This document shows, piece after piece, positions 34,024-44,640 of a DNA stretch of 64,000 bases. Each line of letters starts with the position of its first letter. Positions within the stretch are counted from its first letter, which is position 1. The stretch covers positions 213,878,011 through 213,942,010 of the forward strand of contig CM076189.1 of assembly GCA_038277395.1 (NCBI GenBank), in the 5' to 3' direction. Under the pieces are notes generated by a model, which saw nothing but the letters and a program-made list of their open reading frames with translations, searched no databases and was not told the DNA's origin. Position numbers and translations under genes: made by a program. This DNA is from Dryocosmus kuriphilus (Eukaryota; Arthropoda; Insecta; Hymenoptera; Cynipidae).

Positions 34024-34559
34024 TCTAAAAATTAAAATAACATAGAAAGGTTACGAAAATAAGCAGTAAAAAAGTTATTTTTTAATGAAGTAAAACAAGA
34101 AAACACAAACCTGTTAGCAAATACGAAGGAAACATTGTTTTAATAATTTAATGCTTTCTATCAATCATCGATGGTTAAAAGGTTATTTGAATTTTATAAG
34201 ATAGCATTAGACAATTTAAATGTTTTCATAAATATAATAAAACATAATTTTGAAAGTTGCAAACTTAGTCTCTATCTAAAAGAATTGAGAGACTAAGAAA
34301 TTTAGTTAAAAATCACATTTTTATAAAAAGGCGACGAACTTGGTTAAGGAACGGAGTACATTAAAGAGAGAGCATTAATATCCGGTGACATGAGTATAAG
34401 GCTACATTAAGGTAAGAGCATTAAGATCCGGAGAAAGAGTATAAGGCTATATTACATGCTCGAAGAAAAAAATGGTTATCCTGTACAATACAGCATGAAG
34501 AGGCGGGAAATTTGAACAGTGAAAAAGTTTCAATTGGTGATACTTTGATATATCTTATT

Positions 34560-34930
34560 AATGTTAAGTGTTTCAGTTATTAAATTTATGGAAGATTTTT
34601 TTAATTTGTTGATAAAAATGGATTCGAGTATCCGTCTTTTAAATGTATTAGTTTCTTTTCCTAAAATTTTGATGTTTTTCAAATCAAAATAAAAAAAAAT
34701 GATCTAAATTCCATGCGTGTTGCGCTAAGCCCGTGTTTTGATTTCCAACAGCAGCACAATCTCTTTTATGTTCCGCAATACGTTCTTTTAATCTCCTCCC
34801 AGTTTCACCGATGTATACTTTACTACTACACTTACAATTGATTCTGTAGATGACTCCGCTAAGATTCTCAATATTGTCTTTATCTTTTTTTTTTGTGTTA
34901 ATTAAAAATGTATCTAAATAGTAAAGTAAA
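34560..34930 (-). pseudogene. PLE-3 GIY-YIG endonuclease
   Basis: From about 34918 on the minus strand: LDTFLINTKKKDKDNIENL leads into SGVIYRINC (GIY position), then VYIGETGRRLKERIAEHKRD (YIG, with the catalytic Arg context) and a C-terminal part with FKRRILESIFINK. In PLEs this domain nicks the target site and is fused C-terminal to RT. No frameshift is seen in the first 65 residues; later parts change frame near 34700. The RT that should precede it was lost at insertion, so this is a 5' truncation. Confidence 0.85.
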
Positions 34931-35335
34931 GTTCCAACTTCCCTTTGAATTTTCCTATTAATTGAAAGGGTAAATTTTCGTACAAAACTTTAGGGAGAAT
35001 TCTCTAATTTTTCGGAAATTTTTCATATCTTTTCAGAGTTTTTCCCTAATAACTATTAGGAAATATTCTCGAAAATTTAGGTAAATTCCAATCATTTTCG
35101 GGAATTTTCCCTATAAAACATTAGGAAAAATTCTCTAAATTTTAGGTTAATTTCCAAATTTTACGGAATTTTCCCTACAAAATATCAGGGAAAAGTCACT
35201 AATTTTTCGGAAATTTTTCATATCTTTTTAGAGTTTTTTCCTAATAACTATTAGGGAAAATTCCCGAAAAGTTAGGGTTATTAGCTTCCCGAAAAATTGT
35301 TTACAGTGTAATGACCAACTTAAGTTTCTTGGTGC

Positions 35336-35988
35336 ATAATGTACTATAATTCCATTGAAGATTCTTTAAAGTTCTACGTTTGAACTTGAAAATAAGAATA
35401 CGTTACATTTCTTGGATTTGTCAGTCATTATAATGGAAAATGGAGATTTAAATGCTAATTGGTATAAAAAATCATACTGTTCTGGTCAATATTTGAATTA
35501 CAATTCCTATAATCAATTTAGTGAAACAATAGGTTTAATCGATCGATACATAAAATTAAGTGATTTTTAAATTTATAAAAAAAAACCTAGAAGAACTTAA
35601 AATTACATTACAACAAAATAACTATCCACTTTCTTTAATAGAAAGCATCATTAAAGAAAGAATACACGAAATTTTTAACTGTTCCAATAAGAAAAACAAA
35701 TGGTTGGAAAATTGTGACTAATAAAGAAGATTCAGAAAAGATTGCGAATTTATATAACTTAGCTTATTTAATTAAATGCAAAGGTTGTTATGAAATTTAT
35801 ATTAGTGAAACTGGACGCAAGTTAAACACTAGAATCCCGGAACATAAACGTGATTGTAGAATTGATAATCTTAATAGTGGTCTATCTCAACACTTTGATG
35901 GAATTTTAATCATTTTTTTTATTACAATTTTGATAATATTAAAATTTTAGCTAGAAAAAACAATACTTATAATACAAGAATCTTAGAG

Positions 35989-35990
<2 letters not shown>
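35336..35990 (+). pseudogene. PLE-2 RT thumb and GIY-YIG fragment
   Basis: After the insertion PLE-2 continues with ELENKNTLHFLDLSVIIMEN (the FLDL block after the YVDD), then NANWYKKSYCSGQYLNYNSY and GLIDRYIKLSDF, which in PLEs lie between RT and endonuclease. After several stops the GIY-YIG domain appears in 35714-35950: LAYLIKCKGCYEIYISETGR and LNTRIPEHKRDCR. The motif residues have drifted (LAY for GIY, YIS for YIG). The last residues NTYNTRILESIYI run into the TA repeat at 35994, where a mariner is inserted. Confidence 0.82.

Positions 35991-35993
<3 letters not shown>

Positions 35994-36046
<53 letters not shown>
35994..36046. repeat. (TA)n microsatellite, left of mariner C
   Basis: About 25 TA units next to a mariner end. 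Confidence 0.95.
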
Positions 36047-36047
<1 letters not shown>

Positions 36048-36943
36048 GAGGTGTGATCAAAAATTAAGGTGACTTTTTGAATTTCGCGGGATGCGTAGAG
36101 TCGATATTCGTTTTCTTTTTTTCTTATGTTGATACACTCGTCCCAAACATTTGTGCACAGTTTCAGCTATATAGCATTTTTTGTTTGTTTGTGAGAGGCA
36201 TAAAGATCAGAAGTGTTTTGCATGCTCGGCGATTTTCTGCTGCCGAAAAAAATGGATGAAAGAATTTGCATCCAATTTTGTGTAAAAAAATGGAATTAAG
36301 TGCTCCAAAACACTTGAAATGTTGACAGTGGCATACGGTGAGTTTACTCTGAGTAAAAAAAAATGTATATGAGTGGTACAAGCTCTTTCGGGAAGACCGA
36401 GAAGATGTTAATGACGAAGCTCGCCCTAGACGTCCCAGCACGTCAACAACTGATGAAAACGTTGAAGAAGTGAAGAACATAGTGTTGGCGAATCGTCGAA
36501 TTACCATTAGAGAAGTTGCTGATGATGTCGGTATCTCATTTGGCTCGTGCCAAGCGCAATTTTAGTGGATATTTTGGGCATGAGACGTGTGTCAGCGAAG
36601 TTTGTTCCGAAACCACGATAATGCGCCAGCTCACACGTCATTGCTTGTTCGTAATTTTTTGGCCAATAAAAACACTATAATTATGCCTCAACCACCGTAT
36701 TCACTAGATTTGGCTCCCTGCGACTTTTTCCTGTTTCCAAAAGATAAAGACCGCATCGTTGGAAGAGCTGAAGGCTATACCAAAAAGTGCTTATCATAAA
36801 TGCTTTGAGGATTGGAAGAAGCGCTGGCACAAATGTATTATATCCGAGGGGGATTACTTTGAAGGGGACAACATCAATATTGATGAATAAATGAATATTT
36901 TTTGATGAAAATAAAAAGTCACCTTACTTTTTGATCACACCTC

Positions 36944-36944
<1 letters not shown>
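36047..36944 (+). mobile_element. mariner (family 2), copy C, internally deleted
   Basis: The ends CGAGGTGTGATCAAAAATTAAG and complement are bordered by TA repeats on both sides. The 898-bp copy has the same internal junction as copy A plus a further small deletion. Confidence 0.88.
36290..36890 (+). pseudogene. mariner family 2 transposase, deletion derivative C
   Basis: It starts at ATG 36290, broken early. The N-terminal domain is recognisable at about 36400-36560 (NIVLANRRITIREVADDVGI, a helix-turn-helix). The frame then joins CQRSLFRN to HDNAPAHTSLLVRNFLA exactly as in copy A, losing the first catalytic Asp and the stretch to the second. YSLDLAPCDFFLFPK carries the third Asp, with Ser-Leu replacing Ser-Pro. 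A second deletion near 36740 removes the KRPMKGRRF block. The last codons reach TAA at 36888. Confidence 0.85.
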
Positions 36945-37001
<57 letters not shown>

Positions 37002-37007
37002 AAAGAT
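36945..37007. repeat. (TA)n microsatellite, right of mariner C
   Basis: About 30 TA units. It is separated from the left run only by the mariner. Confidence 0.95.
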
Positions 37008-37130
37008 CCTATAAATTTAAAAACTGATATCCATAAAATTTTTTTTCTCTTAAATCTTTATCTTAAATCTTTTTCAAAACCCTTTGCCCTTGACACGCTT
37101 TCACATTTGAGTCATCACTCTCTGTTTTTC
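37007..37130 (+). pseudogene. PLE-2 C-terminal end
   Basis: IQKDPINLKTDIHKIFF continues the LESIYI of the previous PLE-2 segment in the order known for PLE C-termini. It is short and decays afterwards. Confidence 0.7.
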
Positions 37131-37339
37131 CGTCGTAATCATTATTATACTTTTCTTTTCTTCTTATTAAAAATATAATCATTACAGTTTTTGGAGCCTC
37201 TTTACTTTTTGTAAGGTTTCCAAATATACACATGTTTTTTTATTGTTGTACGTTTAGCTTTGCCTTCATCATGTTACAAAACTTTTGTTTTAATACTAAA
37301 AATTTCACTTTGTAAACTAATTTTTACTTTTGTATATCC

Positions 37340-37510
37340 AGATGTTGGAACCTGTAGATAACACGCAGTTTTGTGTTGAAACTTGAAACGTCGTTCTTGA
37401 AGGATTAAAAGGGTTTTTTAAACTTTGTAATTTTCCTGAGTTTTTATTGAATTGATCATATGACCGAAATAATTGGAATTTTTGATTCCCTTTTTCAAAG
37501 TTTAATTTGA
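37340..37510 (+). repeat. PLE-2 terminal repeat, right
   Basis: Inverted partner of 32170-32340; see the shared phrases there. Confidence 0.75.
37351..37382 (+). ncRNA. hammerhead-like motif at the PLE-2 right end
   Basis: CCTGTAGA-T-AACAC-GCAGTTTT-GTGTT-GAAAC: stem II and GAAAC are intact, and the core CTGTAGA differs from CUGANGA by one base. Confidence 0.48.
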
Positions 37511-37554
37511 ATTCACTCATAATAAATAAATAAATAAACCAATTAAAAATATTG

Positions 37555-37880
37555 GTGTTATTTTATCGACCAGTTATTTAAATAATTAATTTCTGATGTT
37601 AAATTTTTATCGATTACTGATCTAAATAATTTTTTGGAGAATCGAAAAAAAGTCTACCTCGGTCCGGATTTGAACCGGGAAACGAGAAACGATCTATTGA
37701 GGCCTCGGTGGCGTAATTGAAAAACGCTCTCGAAAACGCTCCAATCGTGAATAGTGGCGCTCCCAGTACAAATCCGGGTCGAGGTAAATTTTTTCTCGTT
37801 TCTCCAAAAAATTACTTAGACCAGTAGTCGAAAAAAATTTAACAACAGAAATTAATTATTAAATAAATAAATATTCTATA
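37555..37880. mobile_element. tRNA-like fold-back element (copy 2), centre deleted
   Basis: The outer arms ATTAATTTCTGATGTTAAA and complement are present, but the left tRNA-like module is cut after GAACCGGGAA (37680) and joined directly to the right arm. One complete module remains. Confidence 0.7.
37702..37785 (+). tRNA. tRNA-like module with a 12-base internal duplication
   Basis: Begins GCCTCGGTGGCGTAATTG and ends TCGAGGT. AAAACGCTC(T) occurs twice, so the module is 84 bases long. The T arm has mismatches. Confidence 0.35.
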
Positions 37881-39206
37881 AATTCTGTTAAATAATTAAT
37901 TCCTTTTTGAGTTAATATTTGTTGAAGAAGGTTGGCTGTCTGGTTTTGACCGTAGCAGAAATTCGGAAACTTTCCAGTTTCCACCCCTGTATTAAAGATT
38001 TTGCGTATGAGGGTAGGTGTTTGCTCAGCTTCAGTGTGTGCTTAAGTTCTTGTGTATTTGCGTACGAATACGAAGACGAGAGGGTGGGTGTGTGTGTGAG
38101 TGATATGAGGGCCTGTAGGAATTCAGTGGCAGGCGTAAATTCTCCCGTGCTTCTCTAGTCGTGGCTCTCCCCTACGGTGGACTTTAGAGTCCACCCTAAC
38201 CACCCTTACCACTCCCAACCACCACACACGGCCACCCCGTTCTCTGCTCATCGCCTCCACCGCCTTCAGTGACAACATTCTGGAAATAAGAGAGGGTGAC
38301 CAACCCCTCTGCGAAGTCCAGTGATGCTCAAGCACACCCTCGATCACTTGACTTTGTTCGCGACCTAAAAACGCACTCATTCGCTTAGAAAAAAGGTCCT
38401 ACTTAAGTAGATTAAATTACATAAATCGATCTTTTGTTTTTCTACTTTATTAGGGAAAGATTAGGAAAGTCCCTCGAGCTTCCACTTTCTTCATTTATAT
38501 CCTGTAATTATGAGACAATATATAGAGAGAAGGGTTAGACTAGAATAGGGTTAAACTAATAATTATTTACCACGATTTTCGCTCTTTTAGGGTCAGTGGT
38601 TTTTTCTAATTCTATGTGATATCTGAGATTTATTGTAATGGAAAATATTCCATTTTTTATTAATAGGCCAGATTATATTCGAGATTTCCTTAAACCGAAG
38701 GGTTAATTACTCATGCAATCTGGCGTACACCCTCTATGCAATTTTTATGCAATCTCTTGCACCCCATGTAATCTCATCTCATTGAGTATTTAAACAAATA
38801 ATATACCGTCAAAAGAAATTTTAAAATAAACCTGCTGAATAACATAGGTAATGAATGCAAGCATATATTCAAAGAACATGGATATTTATTTTAAAATTTC
38901 AAGATAATTGTTATAAATAAATTGTAAAAAATACTTCTTCGTCTTTCTCAACAAATTGTAATAATTCCAAGTGAAAGAAAATTATAAACATTAAATATTT
39001 TAAATGTTAAATGTAAAATCTTTCGAGGGATATAAATAAAAAAAATAATAAAATACTGTAAAAGAATTAAGTATTAGGCCTTTTCTCTCGGCAAAAATAT
39101 TACAACAGAAAAATGTGTCATTAACTTGAAACTGATGTTTTTAATAACAAATATTATAAATAAATTAAAAATTAGCTATCAAAAATTATTTTTCTATTAA
39201 TTGCGT
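37881..39206. other. no gene recognised; GC-richer at 38120-38390
   Basis: The minus-strand frame 38123-38380 lies in a locally GC-rich part (CCACCCTAACCACCCTTACC wording) and could be a piece of host exon, but I recognise nothing. The rest is AT-rich. Confidence 0.35.
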
Positions 39207-40272
39207 GTTAGGGTGTAACGTAAAATACAAATTTTTGAAACTGAAAATGATTGTGGTTCTATATTTTTTTCCTTTTTGACTAAGAAAGAAAAGTGTAAAG
39301 TTACATTATGATCCAAAAATTTTCTAATACTCCGCGAAGCTAAAATACGTCCAAAAAACCCCCTAAAAACGTTCTTTTCTTTCTATTTACTCCACAAATA
39401 TCGGTCGTACCGAGAAACTATTAAGGATTAAACTTATTGGGGATGAAAAAGTACATCTTTTATGTTGATTGAGTTTTTCGATACAAACAACCGTTCTCGA
39501 GAAAAATAAAAATATAATGATAAAAAATGTGAATTTTTTAATTTTTAATGAGCATGTATTTTTATTCTTGATTATTAGCAAACCTCTTCAAAAATATGAA
39601 GCAGCTTTTGTCTACCTCTGAAAAGTCAGAATAATCAGTTTTTGATCATTATTTAAAATTTGCAAAAGTTAAATGATTTTTTCAATATTTTGTAAATAGC
39701 AATTTTCTTGAAATTCCCTGAAAACCCATAAATAACCAGCAGAGCTAAAATTATTTGCGAGCTGTTTACGAATTATTGAAAAAAAATAAATTAAATTTTG
39801 AAAATTGTAAATAATAATCAAAAACTGATTATAATTCTGACTTTTCAGAGGTCGAAAAAGCTGTTTCATATTTTCGAAGAGGTTCGCTAATAATCAAGAT
39901 TAAAAGTAAATGCCGATTTAAGAATTAATTAAAAAATTAAAAATTTCACTGTTTTTTATCATTTTATTTTTATTTTTTTCGAGAACGGTTGTTTGTATCA
40001 AAAAACTTTTACAAAATAAAATATTTTTTTTTCCTCCCCAATAAGTTTAGTTTTTAATAATTTTTCGATAAACCCGATATTTGTGGATTAAATAGCAAAA
40101 AACCGCTTTTTTGTGTGTTTTTCAACACACATATTTTGGCTAGGCGGAGAACCAAAAAAAATTTTGATCATAATGAAACTTCACACTTTTGTTTCTTAGG
40201 TAAAAAGGAAAAGAATGGGACCACAAGCATTTTCAATTTCAAAAATTTGTATTTTACGCTACACCCTATTGT
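39207..40272. mobile_element. palindromic fold-back element with TAGGGTGTARCGTAAAATAC ends
   Basis: The left arm (39207-39690) and right arm (39790-40272) mirror each other: AAATTTTTGAAA, TTTGATCATAATG, AAACTTATTGGGGA, CGAGAACGGTTGTTTGTATC, CAGAATAATCAG. The spacer is about 100 bases. No gene. Confidence 0.82.
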
Positions 40273-40418
40273 TGCTGAATAGCAGAAAATTCTATCACGA
40301 AAATGTTTCTAAAAATTTAAATTGTTATTTTTAACAAAACATATTATTAGGACAAGATTACAAAATCAGGAATTTTCCTTCGGAAAGTATTTTTTTGTAT
40401 TAAATTATGTGATAGAAA

Positions 40419-41215
40419 TAATTGGCTATCATAGTTTGACTTGAAAATAAGATATTTTTCTCTTACAGTTATTTAAAATTACCTTGAGAGAGGTTCTTGA
40501 ATAAGCACCTAAATATATTAATTATTAGGGAAGACTGAAGCAAAGTGGTTGGCTTAACATTTATCATAATATAAAAAGTTAATATAATTTGATATTGCTG
40601 TGTTCAATTTTTACTGCGAGAGCCACGCTATTTATCAATGTATTTCTATATTCAGTAAGTATTTTTTAGTATTTTACAACATAGTGGTGGTTAATTTTTT
40701 AATGAAAATAGAAACATTCTAAGATTAAAACTTTTTTTAAATTTAAAATAATGAAAGCTGTGGATAGTGTTTTTTTTCATAATATTTCTTCTATGACATA
40801 CATTTTCAAAAATTATGTTTATGATACAATTCCTCTTATAAAATAAGTGAATTTCATTTAGAAAGAAATTATAGTGGTTAAGAAATATTACTGTTATTTG
40901 CAAAGACCGCTTTACCCCAATATCTCTTATCTATCAATATTTTTTATTAATTACCATTTGAAAATTTATTCATGAAAGAATATATCAAATATTTAATTAA
41001 AGTATCTTCCAGAATATCAATAGAAACTATATAGATCATCAATATTCATTCATCCATTCCAACAATTCCATAATTTCTAAACTTAATAACAATATTAATT
41101 ATTAATTATTGATATACATATTTAATTGTTCAAGAACATCTCTCAAGATAGGTAATTTTAAGTGCTTATATGATAAAATTCTTTTTTGTAACTCAAACTG
41201 TGATAGCAAATTATT
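40419..41215. repeat. inverted repeat with ~110-bp arms
   Basis: The left phrases AATTGGCTATCATAGTTTGA and AAAATTACCTTGAGAGAGGTTC (40419-40530) are mirrored at 41100-41215 (GAACATCTCTCAAGATAGGTAATTTT, TCAAACTGTGATAGC). The inner 570 bp is AT-rich. Confidence 0.65.
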
Positions 41216-42280
41216 AAAAATTTTGTTAACAAAAATAGAAGTTGAGATTCACTCACACATTTTCTTCATGGAGTATTACTATTCGCAACTATAAACCGCG
41301 TGATTTATTGCAAAAAAAAGGTTTTTTTCAAGGAAAAATGCCTGAATTGGTTCTGATCTTAAACTAATATCTAATATATAGGTTGAGAAAGATAATCCCA
41401 GGGAATCTATTAATATCTTACAATCTCTTGCAATTTTTTATAATCTTGCAATCTAGCGTACACCAAAAATCCAAGTGATTAAAATGTTTTTTGTAAAATC
41501 TTTCGATTACGCTGGAAGTGAACCAAAAATTAAAAAAATATCCATGACATAAGGAAAAATTCTATGACGAAAAGAGCATTAATCCAAAATTCTATTTTAT
41601 ATATTAAATTGAAATGAAGGCATCGAATGCCGAATACTTAAATTATCTTTGCTTTAAATTGTTCTCGGAACGAAATATTTAAAAATACGTCGACGAAAAG
41701 CAGCAAATAATTTTCTCTCCATTCGCGAACAATTTTCGCAGATTCGTGACGAGAGTTCCAACCTTGAATAAAAAAACGGGCAGCGAGTCGATTGGTCGGA
41801 TCAGAAAGCAACGAAGCGGAGAACATTCTGAAGTTAGTAAGTGGCGCCAAGCATCCAAGGGGGTTGAGCGACTCAAAATGGTCGAAGAGAGAGAGAGCGA
41901 GAAAGATGAAGAGAGAAGGAGAGGAGGTTTTGCAAAAGGGAAAGGAGAGTGAGAGGAAAAGCGATTTTGAAGTGAAGAGCGTACGTAAATATAGATAGGA
42001 GAGTGGAAATTCCGGCAGAGGCAAAGAAAGCAAGGTAGAGGATGGAGTGGACTCAGTAGACTAGTAGATGAGGGATGAAGAAGCTGCTAGCAAAAGACAG
42101 CAAGGCAGGAAGCAATATTTACTCTGAATTTTTAGTAAAAAGGGACATCTTTACAAAATTTTAGAGAAAATCATTTCTTGAAATAATTAGTGCCATCAAA
42201 TTTTTATTTACTTTTGAACTTACTAATTTTTTTATAAATAAGTATTATATGATGATTAAAAAACATTTGTGTTATTTTAT
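41216..42280. other. no gene recognised
   Basis: The stretch 41640-42110 has balanced composition with GAGAGAGAGCGAGAAAG-type purine runs and overlapping short frames on both strands. It may be host DNA. Confidence 0.35.
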
Positions 42281-44640
42281 CAACCAGGACAATTAAATAA
42301 TTAATTTCTGATGTTAAATTTTTACCGGTTACTGGTTTAAATAATTTTTTGGAGAAACGAGAAAAAATCTACTTCGGCACGGATTTGTACCGGAAACGCC
42401 ACTATTCACGAGTGGAACGTTTTCCAATTACGCCATCGAGGCCTCAGTAGATCGTTTTTCGTTTCTCATTCAACAGGATGACGCAGATATACATCTATGC
42501 CTGTGAAGTTTCAATATGAATAAATTAACCGAATTTGGTTATAATTTAAAATATTGGCGTCATTTTATCGACAAGGATAATTAAATAATTAATTTCTGAT
42601 GTTAAATCTTTGTCGATTACTGGTTTAAATAGTCTTTTGGAGAAACGAGAGAAAATCTACCTCGATCTACTGAGGCCTCGGTGGCGTAATTGGAAAACGC
42701 TTGACTAGTGAATAGTGGCGTTCCTGGTTCAAATCCGGGCCGAGGTAGATTGTTTCTTGTTTCTCCAAAAAGTTATTTCGAACAGTAATTGATAAAAAAT
42801 TTAACATTAGAAATTAATTATTATATGATGATACCTAATACCTTGGGTATTCAACCATGCGGAAATTTCTAATATTCGAAAGTGAATTTTTCTCAATTTC
42901 TCAAATAGAGTTTAATCATTTTTTGTAGAAACGAGAAAAAATCTACTTCGGCCCGGATTTGTACCGGGAACGCCACTATTCACGAGTGGAACGCTTTCCA
43001 ATTACGCCATCGAGGCCTCAGTAGATCGTTTTTCGTTTCTCATTCAACAGGATGACGCAGATATACATCTATGCCTGTGAAGTTTCAATATGAATAAATT
43101 AACCGAATTTGGTTATAATTTAAAATATTGGTGTCATTTTATCGACAAGGATAATTAAATAATTAATTTCTGATGTTAAATCTTTGTCGATTACTGGTTT
43201 AAATAGTCTTTTGGAGAAACGAGAGAAAATCTACCTCGATCTACTGAGGCCTCGGTGGCGTAATTGGAAAACGCTTGACTAGTGAATAGTGGCGTTCCTG
43301 GTTCAAATCCGGGCCGAGGTAGATTGTTTCTTGTTTCTCCAAAAAGTTATTTCGAACAGTAATTGATAAAAAATTTAACATTAGAAATTAATTATTATAT
43401 GATGATACCTAATACCTTGGGTATTCAACCATGCGGAAATTTCTAATATTCGAAAGTGAATTTTTCTCAATTTCTCAAATAGAGTTTAATCATTTTTTGT
43501 AGAAACGAGAAAAAATCTACTTCGGCCCGGATTTGTACCGGAAACGCCACTATTCACGAGTGGAACGCTTTCCAATTACGCCATCGAGGCCTCAGTAGAT
43601 CGTTTTTCGTTTCTCATTCAACAGGATGACGCAGATATACATCTATGCCTGTGAAGTTTCAATATGAATAAATTAACCGAATTTGGTTATAATTTAAAAT
43701 ATTGGTGTCATTTTATCGACAAGGATAATTAAATAATTAATTTCTGATGTTAAATCTTTGTCGATTACTGGTTTAAATAGTCTTTTGGAGAAACGAGAGA
43801 AAATCTACCTCGATCTACTGAGGCCTCGGTGGCGTAATTGGAAAACGCTTGACTAGTGAATAGTGGCGTTCCTGGTTCAAATCCGGGCCGAGGTAGATTG
43901 TTTCTTGTTTCTCCAAAAAGTTATTTCGAACAGTAATTGATAAAAAATTTAACATTAGAAATTAATTATTATATGATGATACCTAATACCTTGGGTATTC
44001 AACCATGCGGAAATTTCTAATATTCGAAAGTGAATTTTTGCTCAATTTCTCAAATAGAGTTTAGTCATTTTTTGTAGAAACGAGAAAAAATCTACTTCGG
44101 CCCGGATTTGTACCGGAAACGCCACTATTCACGAGTGGAACGCTTTCCAATTACGCCATCGAGGCCTCAGTAGATCGTTTTTCGTTTCTCATTCAACAGG
44201 ATGACACAGATATACATCTATGCCTGTGAAGTTTCAATATGAATAAATTAACCGAATTTGGTTATAATTTAAAATATTGGTGTCATTTTATCGACAAGGA
44301 TAATTCAATAATTAATTTCTGATGTTAAATCTTTGTCGATTACTGGTTTAAATAGTCTTTTGGAGAAACGAGAGAAAATCTACCTCGATCTACTGAGGCC
44401 TCGGTGGCGTAATTGGAAAACGCTTGACTAGTGAATAGTGGCGTTCCTGGTTCAAATCCGGGCCGAGGTAGATTTTTTCTCGTTTCTCCAAAAAGTTATT
44501 TCGGGTGGAGTTGATAAAAAATTTAACATTAGAAATTAATTATTATTTGATGATATCTAATACCTTGGGTATTCAACCATGCGGAAATTTCTAATATTCG
44601 AAAGTGAATTTTTCTCAATTTCTCAAATAGAGTTTGGTCA
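42281..44640. repeat. tandem array of a tRNA-like fold-back element, period 574 bp, four units
   Basis: The box CGAGAAAAAATCTACTTCGG recurs at 42358, 42932, 43506 and 44081, giving a period of 574-575 bp. Neighbouring units are almost identical. Each unit carries a minus-strand 72-nt tRNA-like module (42371-42442, 42945-43016, 43519-43590, 44094-44165) and a plus-strand one (42675-42746, 43249-43320, 43823-43894, 44398-44469). Minus modules end ACTTCGG with GTACCGG instead of GAACCGG, so the B box is mutated in all four. Plus modules keep GGTTCAAATCC but have CTTGACTAGTGAATAGTGG in the anticodon arm. Shared changes show the units arose by local amplification. The linker holds TGATGATACCTAATACC, unique to this array. 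Confidence 0.92.

Larger units (their letters stand above)
33895..34935 (-). mobile_element. 5'-truncated Penelope-like element (PLE-3)
   Basis: Only the GIY-YIG end and the 3' untranslated part remain, on the minus strand, ending with a hammerhead-like stem and AATAAATGGAGTTC. It lies within the CACTGTAAA element, so it inserted last among the three. No RT is present. Confidence 0.75.
33375..35308. mobile_element. TIR element with CACTGTAAA ends inside PLE-2
   Basis: The left end CACTGTAAAATTTTTCGGGAA is mirrored by the right end (TTCCCGAAAAATTGTTTACAGTG), with TA outside both. The subterminal DNA is built from repeated GGGAATTTTCCCTA and TTAGGGAAAATTCCC phrases. At the right a roughly 200-bp segment beginning TTTTTCGGAAATTTTTCATA occurs twice (about 34998 and 35197). 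No transposase of its own is seen; a PLE has inserted into it. Confidence 0.75.
32160..37520 (+). mobile_element. Penelope-like element (PLE-2) with inverted terminal repeats, multiply interrupted
   Basis: RT and GIY-YIG remnants in one orientation lie between inverted repeats of about 170 bp (32170-32340 and 37340-37510). The coding region is cut twice: at about 32790-35330 by other DNA including a TIR element, and at 36000-37006 by a mariner with TA repeats. The protein resumes in register across the second cut (LESIYI | IQKDPINLKTD). Confidence 0.8.

Noticed and set aside
38123..38380. Host exon in the GC-rich part
   Set aside because: No recognisable domain or clear splice pair; kept only as an unannotated possibility.
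41746..41998. Glu/Arg-rich overlapping frames
   Set aside because: They come from a GAGA-type purine run and are readable in two registers; no domain.
42281..44640. Regular repeats that could be taken for a CRISPR array
   Set aside because: The unit is 574 bp, entirely repeated, with no variable spacers; the sequence is eukaryotic and no cas gene is present.
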